From positions 310,001 to 374,000 of the forward strand of contig CATKHK010000007.1 in the NCBI GenBank assembly GCA_949751835.1: DNA of 64,000 nt, read 5' to 3'. The notes below the pieces were generated by a model. It was not told the DNA's origin, searched no databases, and worked only from the letters and a program-made list of their open reading frames with translations. The position numbers and the translations under genes are program-made. Source of the DNA: Blepharisma japonicum (Eukaryota > Ciliophora > Heterotrichea > Heterotrichida > Blepharismidae). Shown here piece after piece: positions 21,555 to 31,265 of the stretch (the stretch's first letter is position 1; each line of letters starts with the position of its first letter).

Positions 21555-23091
21555 TTAAAATATTGAGCACGAAAAACATTTGCAGTAAACTGTCTCAGTT
21601 TCAAGCTTCAACATTGTAGGTATAGGGTTAAAGTTTTCAGCTCTTGGGGAATATCTTTCCTCAGATGTGAAAGTTGAAAACATATTTTCTATTGCAGAAT
21701 TAAGAATATATCTCTGTGCAGCTACTGACCTTTTGTCACTTAATTCTTCATCCATCTCATTTGTATAAACAAATGGGTCAGATTTTCTTGTTTCTTGGGT
21801 ATCTAAACTGCTTGTTCGCACATGCTCTTTATTTATAGAAATTTCATGAAAACTTCTTATTTCTTCAAAATAGGTGAAAGATTCTTTGCTAAATCATAAA
21901 TTATTTTGAATTCTTGAAGAAGATAAGGTATTTGGATTGGTGCTTTGGGTTTCATTAATATTTGGATTTGTGCTTTGGGTTTCATTAATATTTGGATTTG
22001 TGCTTTGGGTTTCATTGATAGGTTGGAGACAAGAAACATTATTTGAGTGGGTCTGATCCATTAAATCTGATTTCGAGTACTCAAAACTCAATGTCATACT
22101 TATAGATTCTGAGCACGATTTCAGCTCTTCTGTTAATTTAATTATTTCGTTACCATCTTCTTCTACAAATTCTTTTGCATCTTGGCATTCTTTTTCTTTA
22201 GGATTTTTATTATTCATTTCATTGATATTGCTAATAGGAGATATTTCTTCAAAAATTTCTATTGTAGGTTCTTTCTTTGGTTTTGGAAAATAATTTTGGT
22301 AATTTTGAGAAATTTCTGCAGATTTATGCACGCTTGTGGATCTTTGCCTTTTGAAATTTTCAAATCTTTTAGTAAATTCTGGAGCTGATACCGAATTTTC
22401 GCTTTGAAAATTGACTTTTTTCGTTTCAATTCAACAGCAGTTATCAACTAACTCTTTTCCTTCTTGCAGGAGAATGAGGATTTCCTTTGAGGATTTTTTT
22501 GAGTGTGAGTAAACAAATTTGTTTATGTCACTGATCAAACTGTAAATACAAGAATTATTATTTGCGATATTTTGTAAAAATGCTAAATTTTGGAAGTCGC
22601 TTTTTATTGATAGCCTAAAAAATGATAGAATTTGGTAGGATTTTGGATAGTTTCCAATTAACTAAATAATAATTTACTTTATAGCTTTCAACACTATGGG
22701 TTTCAATAAATTCTTTTATGTCACCGCCAGTTTCAAAGCTTTCATTTTCTGTGTAAATGAAAATTACTCTGTCCTGTTCATAAAGCTTTATTAATATTCT
22801 AAAATCATCCAAAAAGAATAACCCTTTCTCTAATTTTGATTTATTTTCTATTAAATCTTCTAAAGTTTCTAAGATTCAAAAATTGTTTGATATTATATTC
22901 CTGAATAATTTTTACTTAATGAATTTTTCAGCGAGTGTTCTATTGATTTCAATTTTATATTCTAGTGCTAATAAATCGAAAAGATAAATATCTTGGGCCA
23001 ATTCTATGTTTAATTCGGAGTTCATTCTTAAATCTTCAAATTTTTTCTCGTTAAATGTCTTAGAGCCACAGTCCTTAATTTCTCTTTTCAT
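21555..23091 (-). CDS. unknown protein with two mini-introns and a C-terminal CaaX box
   Basis: 501 residues from ATG 23091 (MKREIKDCGSKTFNEKKFED) to TAA 21555-21557, assembled from three exons around introns 22901-22915 (15 nt) and 22662-22677 (16 nt). TGA at 22876, 22431 and 21894 is Trp. The N-terminal 200 residues are helical and hydrophobic enough to be folded (LAQDIYLFDLLALEYKIEIN); the rest is polar. A perfect three-copy 10-residue repeat (INETQSTNPN) sits near residue 370. The last residues, CKCFSCSIF, form a CaaX box (CSIF) with nearby palmitoylatable cysteines, so prenylation and membrane attachment are predicted. No family recognised. Confidence 0.75.
21931..22020 (-). repeat. three tandem 30-bp units in coding sequence
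   Basis: Units 21931-21960, 21961-21990 and 21991-22020 differ at two positions at most and encode three copies of INETQSTNPN. Length is a multiple of three, so copy-number change would keep the frame. Near identity suggests recent expansion. Confidence 0.9.
22662..22677 (-). other. 16-nt intron
   Basis: GTAAATTATTATTTAG on the minus strand. Removal changes frame and joins THSVESYK to LIGNYPKSYQ, avoiding a TAG downstream. A at position 11, six bases from the 3' end. Confidence 0.85.
22901..22915 (-). other. 15-nt intron
   Basis: GTAAAAATTATTCAG on the minus strand. Removal eliminates an in-frame TAA and joins TLAEKFIK to NIISNNFW. A at position 10. Confidence 0.85.
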
Positions 23092-23402
23092 TTTTATTAG
23101 CTAACAATAAAATGTTTTATATTAGCTTTGCGATACTCTTAATAACCTATAATAGAGGCTTATTAAAATGATGAATTATTTTCCTTTTGCTAAATTAACA
23201 GAATCAGTTTTTAAATTATTTAAAATTAAAAAAAATGCAATTGGCATAGCACTTAAATATTCTATTTGATTTGCCAAACTACTCTTTTCAGGCTAATATA
23301 GGAATATAAAAGTTAAACTATATTTGTCTTTGAAATCTAAAATATTTTTCATGATGCAGCATGCTATCATGCATAATAGCTTTAATTATAGCTATATATA
23401 AG
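23092..23402. other. intergenic spacer
   Basis: 311 nt, AT-rich, between two minus-strand genes. Nothing recognised. Confidence 0.55.
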
Positions 23403-24230
23403 TTATTTATTATAAGAGCCAACTTTATATCGAGCGTTTTTATATGAATCCCTAATAAACTTCAGTTTCTCTTTAACTGAGTAATATTTGTGGTTATCTG
23501 AGTTAAATCAAGAGCTTTTCTTCAACAAAAAAGGTCCATTTAGCGAAAATGGAATTTCAGTATATGGCTTTGTGCCATTATTAACAGGTACAGAACTTCT
23601 TCTATTATTTTGTAAGTATCTTCCTTTAGTTAGTGAATTTTCTGATTTCAAAGTCTCTAAAGATGCTGAGTTATTGACTGCGGAAAAAGTATTGCAGTTA
23701 TCAGCATTTCTTATAAAATCATTAGGAGTTGCTATTGATTTATTTTCTGAAAATCCTTTAGGACTGGAAGAGCTTGTAAAATTAATTTTCGGAAATTTTC
23801 GATTTGTAGAGTTAGATCGCTTAGATGATTCAATTTTTTCTTCATATTGAAGAGGCGGATTGGTAGCCCTCCGAGGTTTGTGTAAGCTATCTCTTTTGTG
23901 CTCAGAAGAATCAAAATAAGTTTGTATCAAGCCATTATTTTCAATTCTAGCTAAATAGACATTTGAAGATGGTATTAAATTTCCATCAATTTTAAATTCT
24001 TCTGATATTTGGGTTAAAGCTATAGAAGATGCAATTTCTTGCAAATGATGAACAGCTTCTTTTGCTTTAAAATCGATACTTGGAATTTTCCTTTTCTTTT
24101 TATGGTATGAAAACTATTTAAAAATTACTTCGTGGACTTCAACCATGCTTTTAAATGTGACTTTACAATGACGGAGGAGCTGATCTTTACAGCTTTCAAG
24201 CATCAAGTAATATAGCTTTTCTTCAACCAT
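23403..24230 (-). CDS. unknown Ser-rich protein with one mini-intron
   Basis: 270 residues from ATG 24230 (MVEEKLYYLMLESCKDQLLR) to TAA 23403-23405. The 15-nt intron 24114-24128 and TGA-Trp at 23508 are both needed to keep one frame. The first 75 residues are helical and could fold; the remainder is basic, Ser/Asn-rich and probably disordered (RKFPKINFTSSSSPKGFSEN, GRYLQNNRRSSVPVNNGTKP). No domain recognised. Confidence 0.68.
24114..24128 (-). other. 15-nt intron
   Basis: GTAATTTTTAAATAG on the minus strand; removal skips an in-frame TAG and joins MVEVHE to FSYHKKKRK. A at position 10. Confidence 0.85.
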
Positions 24231-24766
24231 ATTTTCACGCTTTATTATTGGAGAATTATATTAATTCAATACCTTTCTGGGATAATATATTTTAAATGAG
24301 ATGGAAAAGCTAGTGCGCTACCAACGACGTTTATAAATAATTTATTAATAATAGACTATTCCATTAAGCTATAAATCAAATCTAAGAACCAAAAAATATA
24401 AATGATGATAATATGAATCTTTAAACAGGAGTTAATAGGAATTAAGATTTAGATAATGGCAGCAAAGCTTCCTTTTAAATTGTTAAATGTTAAATTTCAA
24501 ATTCTAAAAATTAAAATAATTGACAACTAGAAAAATTTATAGCAAGTTTATATTATTAGGAATTTACTTTTACTAATTTCTCCGCTTTGATTTTTTGTCA
24601 GCTATTCTATTGTTGTATAGTAATTTTTATTATTTGGTTGACTTTCATTGAATATTTAAAATAAAATCATTATAATGATTCTTGATAAGCCTATGAAATT
24701 GGTGGCAAATTCGGAAGCTGTAGTTCAAAATTTGGTTTTATTTTATCTGACTAAATTATAAAAAAT
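24231..24766. other. intergenic spacer between divergent genes
   Basis: 536 nt, AT-rich. TATAA is 10 nt before the start of the right-hand gene. A 24-codon frame (MAAKLPFKLLNVKFQILKIK) is present but too short to support. Confidence 0.55.
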
Positions 24767-24991
24767 ATGGGCATATGTGTGATAAAACAATCAGCTAAAG
24801 CCAACTTAGCTATTGCTGTAACTGATCCAAATGATTCAGTTGATGTTCAAGAGCAAAGGCGAAGGCTACTTATTGTCAAAGCCAAAAGAGCTCCTTCTTT
24901 AAAACTTGATCAGAATGCATTATACAATCGACGAAGAGTGAGTCATGAAATTACAGGCCTAGAGTTATCTCAGATTAATGCTCTAAGATAG
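24767..24991 (+). CDS. small N-myristoylation-signal protein (MGICVIKQ)
   Basis: 74 residues, MGICVIKQSAKANLAIAVTD then a basic, helical C-terminus (QEQRRRLLIVKAKRAPSLKL). Gly2 plus Cys4 fits myristoylation and palmitoylation. No domain recognised. TATAA 10 nt upstream of the ATG and a clean TAG end support a real gene, standing alone between two spacers of over 500 nt. Confidence 0.6.
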   Translation: MGICVIKQSAKANLAIAVTDPNDSVDVQEQRRRLLIVKAKRAPSLKLDQNALYNRRRVSHEITGLELSQINALR

Positions 24992-25619
24992 AATGTTCAT
25001 ATATATATAATAAATAGTGTATAAACCTGAAATAAAGATCAGTTTTTTTTAAAAAATAGGTAAAGATTTAGTCTTTACAATTCCATAGTTTTTTATTATC
25101 CCACCAAATAATTAATAATTGATCCAGTTGAAAGATATAAAATATTACTTTAGTTGAAAAGTGAAAAGAACTTTTCATAATGCCTTAAAAATTATCAGAA
25201 ATTAGTATTCATCAGATTGAATTTTATTTTTGGTGAGAATTATAATAAACAATATTTTTTATAAAATTAGAAAGATAATTTCGATTATTTCAAATAAATT
25301 GCAACTATTCTTATAAAATTAAAAAAATCAAGAATTAAACTAAAGTATAAATTAAAGATGAATGATAAATAATTATACATTGGTTGTTTGAAATCAAATT
25401 AGGATAATTTAAGTTTATATTTGTCTTTTGCATTCAAAGGCTAAATTCGAATATCATTAGACTACTCAACTTTATGAATTGAGTAAATTTCAGCCTTTAG
25501 ATTTATGAGAATTCGATGAAGAAATATGATGGTAAATATTGAATTGGGAATTTAAACAATAACTGTGAGTTAATCCAAAATTTCTACGTAAAAGGTAAAA
25601 ATGTTACTATAAATTGAAA
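24992..25619. other. intergenic spacer between convergent genes
   Basis: 628 nt, AT-rich with many stops in all frames. No RNA gene or repeat seen. Confidence 0.55.
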
Positions 25620-27113
25620 TTATAAATGCAAAAAATTCGTTGCAGAAGGTGGATAGGAAGGCTTAGGCTTTCCTATAAAGAACCCTCCAGACTTGATAGG
25701 GATTTTCCTTTTAAATTCAACATCGATATTATTGTGTTTTATAAATGATACTGGTGATGAATCTTTTGCATAAATTCTTTCTAAACTAGGTGTTCGTCTT
25801 TCTGTATTTTTTCGAGTAAAAAAGTTTTGTGATGTTTTGCTCTCAGCTATCGCTTCTTCTTTAAGCCTTTTAAACTCAAGAATTGTCATAGGCTTTATTG
25901 ATTTTCTTTTCTTTTCGGGATATGGAGATGGAGAAGGTGTTGGAGTTCTTATTCTTATTTTAGTATGTTCATAAGTCATATTAACTTTTTGATTATCCCT
26001 ATAAGATTCATTTATAGATTCTGGTACAGGTGTGAATGATCTAATGGTTTTTTCTCATTTTGATGTTCGACGAAGTTCGTTGAGAAAGTCAATATTCTCA
26101 AGTACATTTGGCCTTGAGCTTTCTTTCAAAATTATTCTACTCATTAAATATTTCACACTTTCTTCAGCTTTGATGCGAGTATAAAAATCACTACGAGATA
26201 TAGCTAAAACTTCAGCTGTTGAAGAATGACAAATACAAGAGCATTGTCGGACCGTATCATTAAGAATCTCTTCATCGCCAAAAATTTCGCCAGTAGCCAA
26301 TATTGCTATTTTCGCTTCATATTTGTGAGGTGAATTTATCACTTCTTTTCTCTGCAATCCCTGCTTATTATAAGTAATTTTTTCAGACATTGGAAGACCG
26401 ATTTTTTTAAATAATTCAAATTCTCCTCATTTTACAATGTAAACGTAATCTGCATGATCTCCCTGTTTGTATACAATATTTTTCCTTTTGTATTGTTTTG
26501 GCTTAAAATAATAGGTAAGTCTTGCTAATGATCTTTTATTTCATTTTTGAAATAATGGCAAAGACTGTAAAAAATCAATGAGAAGGTCAAGTTTTCTTGC
26601 CTCAGCTTTGCCAAGGATCCTTAAGTAGTCTTCTTTTTCAAGCACTGCCAAAAAACAGTTAGAAATACATTGAATAGTTGCAGCCCTTGGCTGGTTTTTT
26701 ATAAGTGCAAGCTCCCCAAACGCCATACCAGAATGCAGCTGTGCAACTTCTAATAAATGACTATCAGGTTCATTTAATTTTGCTGGCGTTAAAACTCTTA
26801 CACTTCCATCAATAATTATATAAAATTTGCTTCCACTTTCCCCTAAATGGCAAACATAATCTCCAGCAGATATAAATTGATAGCCAATAAATTGGCAAAT
26901 TTGTGCATGAGTTTCATCGCCTCTTTCTTCTATTTGTTTAATAAAGAATTTTATATTTTTGGTCAAATTTTGTAAAGTTGAAATTTGTTTAGGAGTCCTT
27001 TGATATGGAGGTGTTAGAAGCAGAGGCACAAGCAATTGAAGAATTGAACCTTCAGGGATTGGATTGACTTTTGATAATAATAGAGAAATTGAGAGCCTTC
27101 TTTCGCGTGACAT
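25620..27113 (-). CDS. protein with two cyclic-nucleotide-binding domains
   Basis: 497 residues in one frame with TGA-Trp at 26541, in the stretch near 26440 (YIVKWGEFE) and at 26055. CNBD 1 (about 78-185) is well kept: FISAGDYVCHLGESGSKFYI then the phosphate-binding cassette FGELALIKNQPRAATI with the conserved Glu and Arg, so cAMP or cGMP binding is likely. CNBD 2 (about 205-345) starts FKPKQYKRKNIVYKQGDHAD and has a diverged cassette (FGDEEILNDTVRQCSC), with a long insertion before it. A basic, Pro/Ser-rich tail follows. The order resembles PKA regulatory subunits, but no inhibitor site (RRxS/A) or docking domain is clear, so it may be a stand-alone sensor. Confidence 0.82.
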
Positions 27114-27548
27114 AAGGTATAATGATTTAATTAATAATCTAAGATTGAATTAAATTTGTTAGTTGCGAATTTTAGTGTATTTTGCAATATCTATGAATTT
27201 TTAATTAATTCCAGAGTATTTTTTCGAAGCCAAAAATCTTGATAGTTAAGAAAAAAGTCTAATAAACTTTTTGGAAAATACTCAATCTTGCAATTGTTGA
27301 ATTTTAAATCAAAAGTTGACTAATAAATAATCAGCAATTTTTTTATAATTAATCTTTGCCTTATAATATAATTATCTCATGCTGAATTATCGTAAATATT
27401 AGTAACTATAATAATTTTATTAATTTTTAAGAATCCCATCATTCTTAAATAAAATGACTATATTAATTTCCCTTTATTTCTTTTATTTCTGCATAAATAC
27501 CATTTTAAACTATTCGTTTTATCAACAATTACAGCATAATTTAAATAA
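27114..27548. other. intergenic spacer
   Basis: 435 nt, AT-rich; nothing recognised. Confidence 0.55.
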
Positions 27549-27899
27549 TTAAGTTAATTTCGGCTTAATCTCACCTGTCTCCAAACCTTTTCGAAGCTCA
27601 ACTACTCCACCTAAATATTTTCCATTGATGAATATATAAGGAGGAAATTTTTTTTCAGTTAATTCTGCTAATGCACAATGAACTTGATTATCATCGTTTA
27701 ATTTGTCAAGCTCGAAATACTCAAAGGCAATTGAATGCTTTCTCATCAAATTTTTTGCTTCTATTGATTTTTCATCTTTTGACTTGGAATAAATAACAAC
27801 GTCATATTCCTTAATTTGGTCATTTACTACTTGTAAAAAAGGATTTTCAAATTCTTGAATTTCGTCATGACGATCTTGTCCAGAGCAATGGCAGCCCAT
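27549..27899 (-). CDS. glutaredoxin-fold protein without active-site cysteines, N-myristoylated
   Basis: 116 residues. Residues 30-115 fit a glutaredoxin: YDVVIYSKSKDEKSIEAKNL, FEYFELDKL, then PPYIFINGKYLGGVVEL with the cis-Pro and the GG of the glutathione site. Where catalytic glutaredoxins read CPYC after YSKS, this one has KDEKS, so neither thiol is present. The extra N-terminus MGCHCSGQDRHDEI has Gly2, Cys3 and Cys5, a strong dual-acylation signal. Thiol-disulphide activity is therefore unlikely; a membrane-bound glutathione- or protein-binding role is inferred. The fold assignment is secure by motif order and length. Confidence 0.82.
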   Translation of the reverse strand: MGCHCSGQDRHDEIQEFENPFLQVVNDQIKEYDVVIYSKSKDEKSIEAKNLMRKHSIAFEYFELDKLNDDNQVHCALAELTEKKFPPYIFINGKYLGGVVELRKGLETGEIKPKLT

Positions 27900-28310
27900 A
27901 TTGAAAATTTATATTAAAATTTTCGTGTTTTGTAAATTTATTGGGATATAAAATTGGTTTTATGAAATCAGATGATTTTTTTCAAATTTTTGTGGAAAGT
28001 TTTATATTGGGGTGCTGCTTGATTAGCAGATATTAAATATTGGCTATACCTTTAGTCTCTCTAGAGTTATTTAAGAAATTCACTGCAAATATGGCTTTGA
28101 CTGCAAATAAGTAATAAGCCATGCCAAAATTTCAATTATAATAATTTATTTTATATGAAGAGATTTAGCCAAATATGAAAATCATGTGAAGAAGCCGAGA
28201 TCTGACAACAATCTGATGAAAAACCATACTGATCCTTGATCTGCACTGCTTGATCTGATTAATTATTATATTCTTATTTTATCTAACCGTTAGCTTATGC
28301 TTCAACTTGT
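27900..28310. other. intergenic spacer
   Basis: 411 nt between two minus-strand genes. A 48-codon frame rich in TGA-Trp (28175-28321) crosses into the next gene's 3' end and is judged chance. Confidence 0.5.
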
Positions 28311-29636
28311 CTAAGATATAGGAAAAACATTGACATCAGAAACTTTGCAAACCATTTCAAGTAAATATTTGCGTGATGGATCCAATGACGATGGTGCCAA
28401 GCTTGGCATGCTTTCTAACGGCATCATCAACTGCAAGTAGTTTAAGCTTGGTGTTGTCTGCACATCATCCCAATATGCTTGCACTGATGGGCAAAATACA
28501 CTCGTCATCGCTCCTTTTTGTATTTCTTTTGTCATCGCCTTCATGCAGGGATCATTCGGCCCTGCAAGTGCTCGCAGATGTGGCGTAGTATGGGTCTTTT
28601 CAATTCTGCTTTTTCTTATTTCTAATAAATTGTTCGAAAATGCAGGCTCATTTTTTTCTGCTGGCAAAAACTGCTCTAAATTGATGCCGACTTCCTCAAG
28701 AGCTTTGTGAGTAGTTTCTGCTAAGCTGACACCTTCACTGTTTTTGTATTCATTTAGGTCAAAATTTTCGATAAGACGCCTTGCAGGTGGCAAAGCGGTA
28801 GAATTTTGGTCCGCTTGGATAGTGTTAACTACCATCATGACAGAAATAACGGTTGCAAGTGCTAAAGTGGCTCCTTTAGCAACTTTTGAAAAATAAGGTT
28901 GATCGTCTTTTCCCATATGGATCTGAACAAGCTGATTTTTCAAGTATGTATTTTCAGCTTGAATTTGTTTCAATCTGTATTTCAAGCTGTTATTTTGTTC
29001 AGAAAGGAGCTTATTTTCCTCCTCCAATTGGCTGACAAAGGCTTTTTTTCTATCCCTGCTTTGTTGTGCAGAAATTCTATTTCTTATCATTTGTTGTAGT
29101 TTTTTTCGTTCGTTTTCTGGCATGTCTTTGTTTTCAGCCAGCATTTCTTGTTCTTCTTTAAGTTTTCTTACTGCTTCACTTTCATTTGCCCTCCTTTTTG
29201 CATGCTCCCTTTTAATGACTCTTTTTGATTTATCTGATGCATTTTTGAAGTTTTTTAAGTCTTCGACGTTTAAGCTTCTGCATTCTTCACATACAGTCAT
29301 TGAAGAAAGGACTGGGGCGCTGTCATTACGCTTTCGTTTTTTTCTGATTTGTGAAGGGTCTTCAAGCTTTACGATGTTTTTCTGACAAATTGAGCATAAA
29401 GCTGTAGGAGTAGAATCTGTTGGGATGTAGTCTAAGGAAGATTTTGAAGAGAAGTCTGAGGAGAAAAAGTTTTCAGTAAGCTCAAGATCTAAACCCAAGT
29501 CTGTGTCTGCATGAAGCCAGTCCATGTTCAGATCTTCATTTTCGAGCGGTGATACAGTCGTTGAAACCTTTTCTTCATAAAATGAAGAGGAATCAGACAT
29601 GCAATATTGAAAACCTTTTGTGTCAAAATCTTCCAT
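28311..29636 (-). CDS. membrane-anchored bZIP transcription factor (ATF6/CREB3-like layout)
   Basis: 441 residues, TAG stop. An acidic N-terminus (residues 1-80) precedes two CxxC pairs (CSICQ at 81, CEEC at 116). A bZIP follows: basic region IRNRISAQQSRDRKK (184-198) and a leucine zipper to about 240. Residues 255-273 (GATLALATVISVMMVVNTI) are a likely transmembrane helix, placing the last 165 residues in a lumen. Just after the helix is PPARRLIENF, which fits the RxL site-1-protease pattern. In ATF6/CREB3 proteins, stress triggers proteolysis and the bZIP part enters the nucleus; the same mode is inferred here. TATAA lies 12 nt upstream of the start. Confidence 0.85.
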   Translation of the reverse strand: MEDFDTKGFQYCMSDSSSFYEEKVSTTVSPLENEDLNMDWLHADTDLGLDLELTENFFSSDFSSKSSLDYIPTDSTPTALCSICQKNIVKLEDPSQIRKKRKRNDSAPVLSSMTVCEECRSLNVEDLKNFKNASDKSKRVIKREHAKRRANESEAVRKLKEEQEMLAENKDMPENERKKLQQMIRNRISAQQSRDRKKAFVSQLEEENKLLSEQNNSLKYRLKQIQAENTYLKNQLVQIHMGKDDQPYFSKVAKGATLALATVISVMMVVNTIQADQNSTALPPARRLIENFDLNEYKNSEGVSLAETTHKALEEVGINLEQFLPAEKNEPAFSNNLLEIRKSRIEKTHTTPHLRALAGPNDPCMKAMTKEIQKGAMTSVFCPSVQAYWDDVQTTPSLNYLQLMMPLESMPSLAPSSLDPSRKYLLEMVCKVSDVNVFPIS

Positions 29637-29736
29637 TTATTAATTATAAGAAAAAATCGCTTCATTTGAATAATAAACGCAACTTAGATATGAGAAATTT
29701 ATAAACATCAATCAATGCTTATAATTTTTAAAAACT

Positions 29737-31239
29737 ATGAAGATGTTTTTACCCAATAATTATCACAGAGTATTATTCTTAATCTTTAAACTTCTAATAA
29801 TAATTGCACACAGCTTAATGTCACTAGTCGGCACTTTTATTCCGAAGAAAAAACGACAAGCATTAATAAAAGACCTCCGCTCAACTCACTTCTCTTTCGG
29901 CTACCGCTCCAATTCATCTTTGGAAAATCCTAACAAATCTTTTACAATTTCTCACTCACAAGAAAAACTAATTCCAATTTCTCAAGAATCAAGCGTAAAT
30001 CTTGGACGCAGTAAAAGTGTTACAAAAAGTGTTTCAGCTGCAACTTTTACTCCTAAAAACCCTTCAAAAATAATAAAAAATTTTCAAGATATTCAAAATA
30101 ACACACATCACTTTACTCTTGGAAATTATTCAGGAGAAAATAACATAGATGAAGCTGGAAAAAGTCCTTGCTCACCGTTTAATACAAGCTTTGAAATTGA
30201 AGCTGCAAAAAGCCATATAAGAAATGAAAACAATAGTTCTGTTGTTTTGGGGAATAATTATATTAAACCTGTTTCAATTTTTCAATCGGATTTTGCAGAT
30301 AAAAAATTCGAGAAAAATAAAAATTTACTTGAAGATTTTAAGAAATTTATGGATAAAAATCATTTTGAGGTAGGAAAGGATAAAGGAGAATATACTACAA
30401 GTATGACTGATATGAACAAAAACATTTCAGCTGGGATGAAAGCAGATATTTTGAGGCAAAACGAAAATATTTATATAGGAGGAGTTAAGTTGAAGCCAGA
30501 ATCATACAAAACGAGCCAGAAAAATGATTTTCAAAGCAAAGTTAGTGAGACACCAAACCCATCTTTTTCACATAAGGATATTTTTTCTAATAGTTTTAAA
30601 CTTGGATATCACAAAAAATCATCAAGATCTTCAAATTTTGAATCTATTCCAATTGATTTATCATTTCAAACTGAAAATTATACAAAAAATAAACAAAAAT
30701 GTGGAAAATCTCATGTAAAGCTGGGAATAGACTCTATAAATTTAAACAGCACTTATTCTCAAACCCATAGCTTATTGAGCACTTCCCCAACAACTCCAGC
30801 AGGAAATGGGAAATCAAGTGTTTTGCTTGGCACTGACCCTTCTGCCTTTGCTTCTCTTTATTCCAACTCTTTTCATCCTAAGAGTTGCTCCCAAGTGGAA
30901 AACCCAAACATAAAGCCTAAAACATTCAGCCACATCACCCTTGGCTCTTTTTCAAATAAATCTCAATATACGACTGTAAATAAAAGCTACACTCGGTTGA
31001 CAGGTATTTCTAATACCAATGCTCTAAAAATTGAAGATCAAAAGAAAGGATCAAATTTTCAATTTGGGAACGACCCAATAAAATATGAAACTACAAATAA
31101 TATTGATTTTAATACAAAAATTTGTAAGCCTGAAATTTCAATTTTCCAAAGAAAAAACATTGAAAACAAGAAGAAATCAGGAGATTTTGAGACTGTCAAC
31201 CAAAAAGCTTATAAGTGGATAACTCCAGTACCTGAGTAA
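29737..31239 (+). CDS. repeat protein with S-[HSN]-x-x-x-G motifs, possible axonemal microtubule protein
   Basis: Up to 500 residues. The first ATG (29737) has TATAA 17 nt before it but adds a hydrophobic 27-residue leader; a second start at 29818 (MSLVGTFIPKKKRQALIKDL) gives a basic soluble protein, and I cannot decide between them. The body repeats a short motif about every 40-60 residues: THFSFG, HHFTLG, SSVVLG, NHFEVG, SFKLG, SHVKLG, SSVLLG, SHITLG, SNFQFG, often followed by Y-T/S and NxxF. Such spaced motifs resemble those of TEX45/PPP1R32-type microtubule-associated proteins, a tentative comparison from memory. The downstream gene begins 26 nt later on the same strand. Confidence 0.65.
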   Translation: MKMFLPNNYHRVLFLIFKLLIIIAHSLMSLVGTFIPKKKRQALIKDLRSTHFSFGYRSNSSLENPNKSFTISHSQEKLIPISQESSVNLGRSKSVTKSVSAATFTPKNPSKIIKNFQDIQNNTHHFTLGNYSGENNIDEAGKSPCSPFNTSFEIEAAKSHIRNENNSSVVLGNNYIKPVSIFQSDFADKKFEKNKNLLEDFKKFMDKNHFEVGKDKGEYTTSMTDMNKNISAGMKADILRQNENIYIGGVKLKPESYKTSQKNDFQSKVSETPNPSFSHKDIFSNSFKLGYHKKSSRSSNFESIPIDLSFQTENYTKNKQKCGKSHVKLGIDSINLNSTYSQTHSLLSTSPTTPAGNGKSSVLLGTDPSAFASLYSNSFHPKSCSQVENPNIKPKTFSHITLGSFSNKSQYTTVNKSYTRLTGISNTNALKIEDQKKGSNFQFGNDPIKYETTNNIDFNTKICKPEISIFQRKNIENKKKSGDFETVNQKAYKWITPVPE

Positions 31240-31265
31240 TAAAATGTATTATTTTTTAATAAATT

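Noticed and set aside
24430-24540. 24-codon frame MAAKLPFKLLNVKFQILKIK...
   Set aside because: Too short, AT-biased, no upstream signal.
28175-28321. 48-codon frame with several TGA-Trp, hydrophobic C-terminus
   Set aside because: Runs into the 3' end of the bZIP gene, composition looks like AT-rich noise, and no TATAA or family match.
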